Shown here in pieces: positions 6,257 to 7,634 of a stretch of 7,634 nt of DNA. Position 1 is the stretch's first letter. Each line of letters begins with the position of its first letter. Source of the DNA: an uncultured Odoribacter sp. (GTDB lineage Bacteria > Bacteroidota > Bacteroidia > Bacteroidales > Marinifilaceae); the NCBI GenBank assembly GCA_947039985.1, contig CAMRAP010000081.1, positions 1 to 7,634 on the forward strand, given 5' to 3'. A model generated the notes under the pieces. The model searched no databases. It saw only the letters and a program-made list of their open reading frames with translations, and had not been told where the DNA came from. The position numbers and the translations under genes were made by a program.

Positions 6257-7474
6257 TTATTCTACTTCTTCATCAAAATCTTGATATAGAAATTCATTGT
6301 AAGGGAATCTAGCTGAATGAATCTCTTTTACTGATTCATATAGTTTATCTTTAAGCTCTACTATGTTTTCTTTTTTTGCCGCAGAAATGTACACCGTTTC
6401 TTCGCCTTGTTTTGCTACCCACATCTCTTTAAGGTCTTCTAAGCTATGATTCTCCCGTTGTATGGGTGTCAAATCATCTTCATCTTTCTTTATAAATTCA
6501 AAAGCATCTATTTTATTAAAAACAACCATGGTTGGCTTAGGCTCTTGGATCAGCTCCGCTAAAGTTTCATTGACCACTCTCATCTGATCTTCAAAAAGGG
6601 GATGAGAAATATCTACAATGTGTAGAATAATATCTGCTTCTCGAACCTCATCTAATGTTGATTTAAATGAATCGACCAAATGATGTGGTAGCTTTCGGAT
6701 AAATCCAACGGTATCTGCTAGCAGAAAAGGTACATTTTGAATTGCAATTTTTCGAACAGTAGTGTCTAGCGTTGCAAATAACTTATTCTCTGCAAAAACA
6801 TCTGATTTACTCAATAAATTCATCAAAGTAGATTTTCCGACATTCGTATATCCCACTAAAGCAACTCGGACTAATTTACCTCTATTTTTACGTTGTGTAA
6901 CTTTTTGCTTATCTATTTTCAACAACTCTTCTTTTAGTCGTGTGATTTTATCTCGAATAATACGGCGGTCTGTTTCAATCTCTGTTTCCCCTGGGCCTCT
7001 TAATCCAATACCTCCTTTTTGTCGCTCCAAGTGAGTCCACATCCCTGTTAATCGAGGTAAAAGATACTGATATTGCGCTAATTCTACTTGAGTTTTGGAA
7101 CTAGCTGTACGTGCACGACTAGCAAATATATCCAAAATTAAATTTGTACGGTCAAGTACCTTAACACCTTTCAGAACTCTTTCAATATTACGCAATTGAG
7201 TTGGGCTTAATTCATCATCAAAAATGACCATATCAATCTCATTTTCCTCTGCGTAATCTCTTATTTGCTCTAATTTTCCTTTACCAATAAAAGTGGCATG
7301 GACTGGTCTATCTAAATTTTGAGTAAAAATCTTTACTGTTTCTGCTCCTGCTGTTTCTGCCAAAAAAGATAGTTCATCTAAATATTCGCACATCTGTGCA
7401 TAATTTACCCCAGTTGATTGTAGAGAGACCCCTACCAATATTGCTTTTTCAGCTGTTTCTTTAGTATCGTACAT
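6257..7474 (-). CDS. hflX: HflX, ribosome-associated GTPase
   Basis: HflX is a conserved cytoplasmic GTPase that binds the 50S subunit and splits stalled or idle ribosomes, especially under stress. The 405-residue protein has the whole family layout. The N-terminal HflX domain spans about 10-150, including FIGKGKLEQI (62-71). A helical linker with the family motif GGIGLRGPGETEIETDRR (154-171) follows, then a coiled-coil region at about 172-198. The G domain begins near 201, with P-loop GYTNVGKST (208-216), switch I LFATLDTTVR (232-241), G3 DTVGFI (254-259), G4 NKID (320-323) and G5 SAAK (364-367). All GTP-binding motifs look intact. An acidic stretch of about 25 residues after G4 (KKDEDD and onward) lengthens the G4-G5 interval. 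The ATG (complement of 7472-7474) fits the domain start. No clear promoter is seen in the roughly 35 bases between it and the upstream terminator. It converges on the beta-galactosidase gene. Confidence 0.96.
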   Translation of the reverse strand: MYDTKETAEKAILVGVSLQSTGVNYAQMCEYLDELSFLAETAGAETVKIFTQNLDRPVHATFIGKGKLEQIRDYAEENEIDMVIFDDELSPTQLRNIERVLKGVKVLDRTNLILDIFASRARTASSKTQVELAQYQYLLPRLTGMWTHLERQKGGIGLRGPGETEIETDRRIIRDKITRLKEELLKIDKQKVTQRKNRGKLVRVALVGYTNVGKSTLMNLLSKSDVFAENKLFATLDTTVRKIAIQNVPFLLADTVGFIRKLPHHLVDSFKSTLDEVREADIILHIVDISHPLFEDQMRVVNETLAELIQEPKPTMVVFNKIDAFEFIKKDEDDLTPIQRENHSLEDLKEMWVAKQGEETVYISAAKKENIVELKDKLYESVKEIHSARFPYNEFLYQDFDEEVE

Positions 7475-7509
7475 TATAAAGAGTTTAGTTCATCAAATAA
7501 TAAATGAGC

Positions 7510-7539
7510 AAAAAAGGACTGACACGAATGTCAGCCCTT
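7510..7539 (-). terminator. Intrinsic terminator of the TonB-like gene (- strand)
   Basis: Read on the - strand, AAGGGCTGACA pairs with TGTCAGTCCTT around a TTCG loop (11 pairs, one G·T), then the T run continues (complement of 7510-7515). On the + strand that G·T becomes an A·C mismatch (7518/7535), so the hairpin is tuned for the - strand. It lies 29 bases past the stop codon of the upstream - strand gene and about 35 bases before the hflX start. Confidence 0.9.
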
Positions 7540-7568
7540 CAATATTTTTAGAAGGTTGTAAACAACAT

Positions 7569-7634
7569 TTAGCGACTTTCCAAACGGAAATTAATAGGCA
7601 TCTGAAAAGAACATCGAACTGGCTTATTTCTTTG
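7569..7634 (-). CDS. C-terminal end of a TonB-family energy transducer (5' part outside window)
   Basis: On the - strand a frame is open from the window edge to TAA (complement of 7569-7571), giving 21 residues that contain KPVRCSFQMPINFRLESR. The pattern of a short basic turn, then a beta strand ending in MPINFRLE, is typical of the last strand of the TonB C-terminal domain in Bacteroidetes proteins (compare VPxxFxL endings). That periplasmic domain contacts the TonB box of outer-membrane transporters. The terminator directly downstream supports a real gene end here. A fragment this short could also be the end of another protein with a TonB-C fold, so the call is moderate. If right, it is a partner of the ExbD-type proteins at the other end of the window. 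Confidence 0.65.
   Translation of the reverse strand, partial: QRNKPVRCSFQMPINFRLESR

Noticed and set aside
6762..7034. + strand reading frame of 90 codons opposite hflX
   Set aside because: It is antisense to the conserved G domain and the GPGETEIETDRR motif of HflX, and has no sign of independent coding.
1..7634. CRISPR array, insertion sequence, phage or toxin-antitoxin genes
   Set aside because: No regularly spaced repeats, transposase or integrase motifs, or paired small toxin-antitoxin frames are visible on either strand.

Overview
The window looks like chromosomal DNA from an AT-rich member of the Bacteroidota, probably the order Bacteroidales. This rests on three things: paired ExbD genes whose proteins are of the Bacteroidetes type, a secreted GH2 beta-galactosidase with a C-terminal CBM32 domain, and promoter elements matching the Bacteroidetes consensus (TAnnTTTG at about -7, TTG at about -33). 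Genus and species cannot be told from the sequence alone.

Layout from left to right. Bases 1-1274 are the 3' part of a + strand operon for an ExbB/ExbD-type inner-membrane proton-driven motor. It holds the tail of a small membrane protein, then two different ExbD proteins whose genes overlap by one base. A strong terminator (about 1292-1329) closes the operon. A tRNA-Arg(CCG) gene follows at 1350-1421, with its own -7 element squeezed against that terminator and its own terminator at 1447-1485. A well-formed promoter (1504-1535) then drives a lone DUF2721 membrane protein (1567-1968). Next is a 1338-residue exported LacZ-type beta-galactosidase (2133-6149). On the opposite strand, converging on it, is the GTPase gene hflX (6257-7474). 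Two long hairpins lie in the 107 bases between the convergent genes. At the right edge, also on the - strand, is the last 21 residues of a TonB-like protein (7569-7634), followed by a strong terminator with a UUCG loop.

Functionally, the ExbD pair and the TonB C-terminus belong to the same kind of machinery: energising outer-membrane TonB-dependent transporters, which in this phylum import glycans and other nutrients. They sit about 6.3 kb apart in separate, opposed transcription units. The beta-galactosidase is a periplasmic or surface enzyme that would release galactose from glycans. No susC/susD pair, regulator or second glycosidase is visible beside it, so in this window it looks like a stand-alone enzyme. 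HflX (ribosome rescue/splitting), the tRNA and the DUF2721 protein are housekeeping or unknown. I see no CRISPR array, insertion sequence, phage gene or defence system, and no clear sign of a wholly new system. The most notable points are the ExbB-operon accessory protein, the tandem ExbDs and the compact transcription signals.
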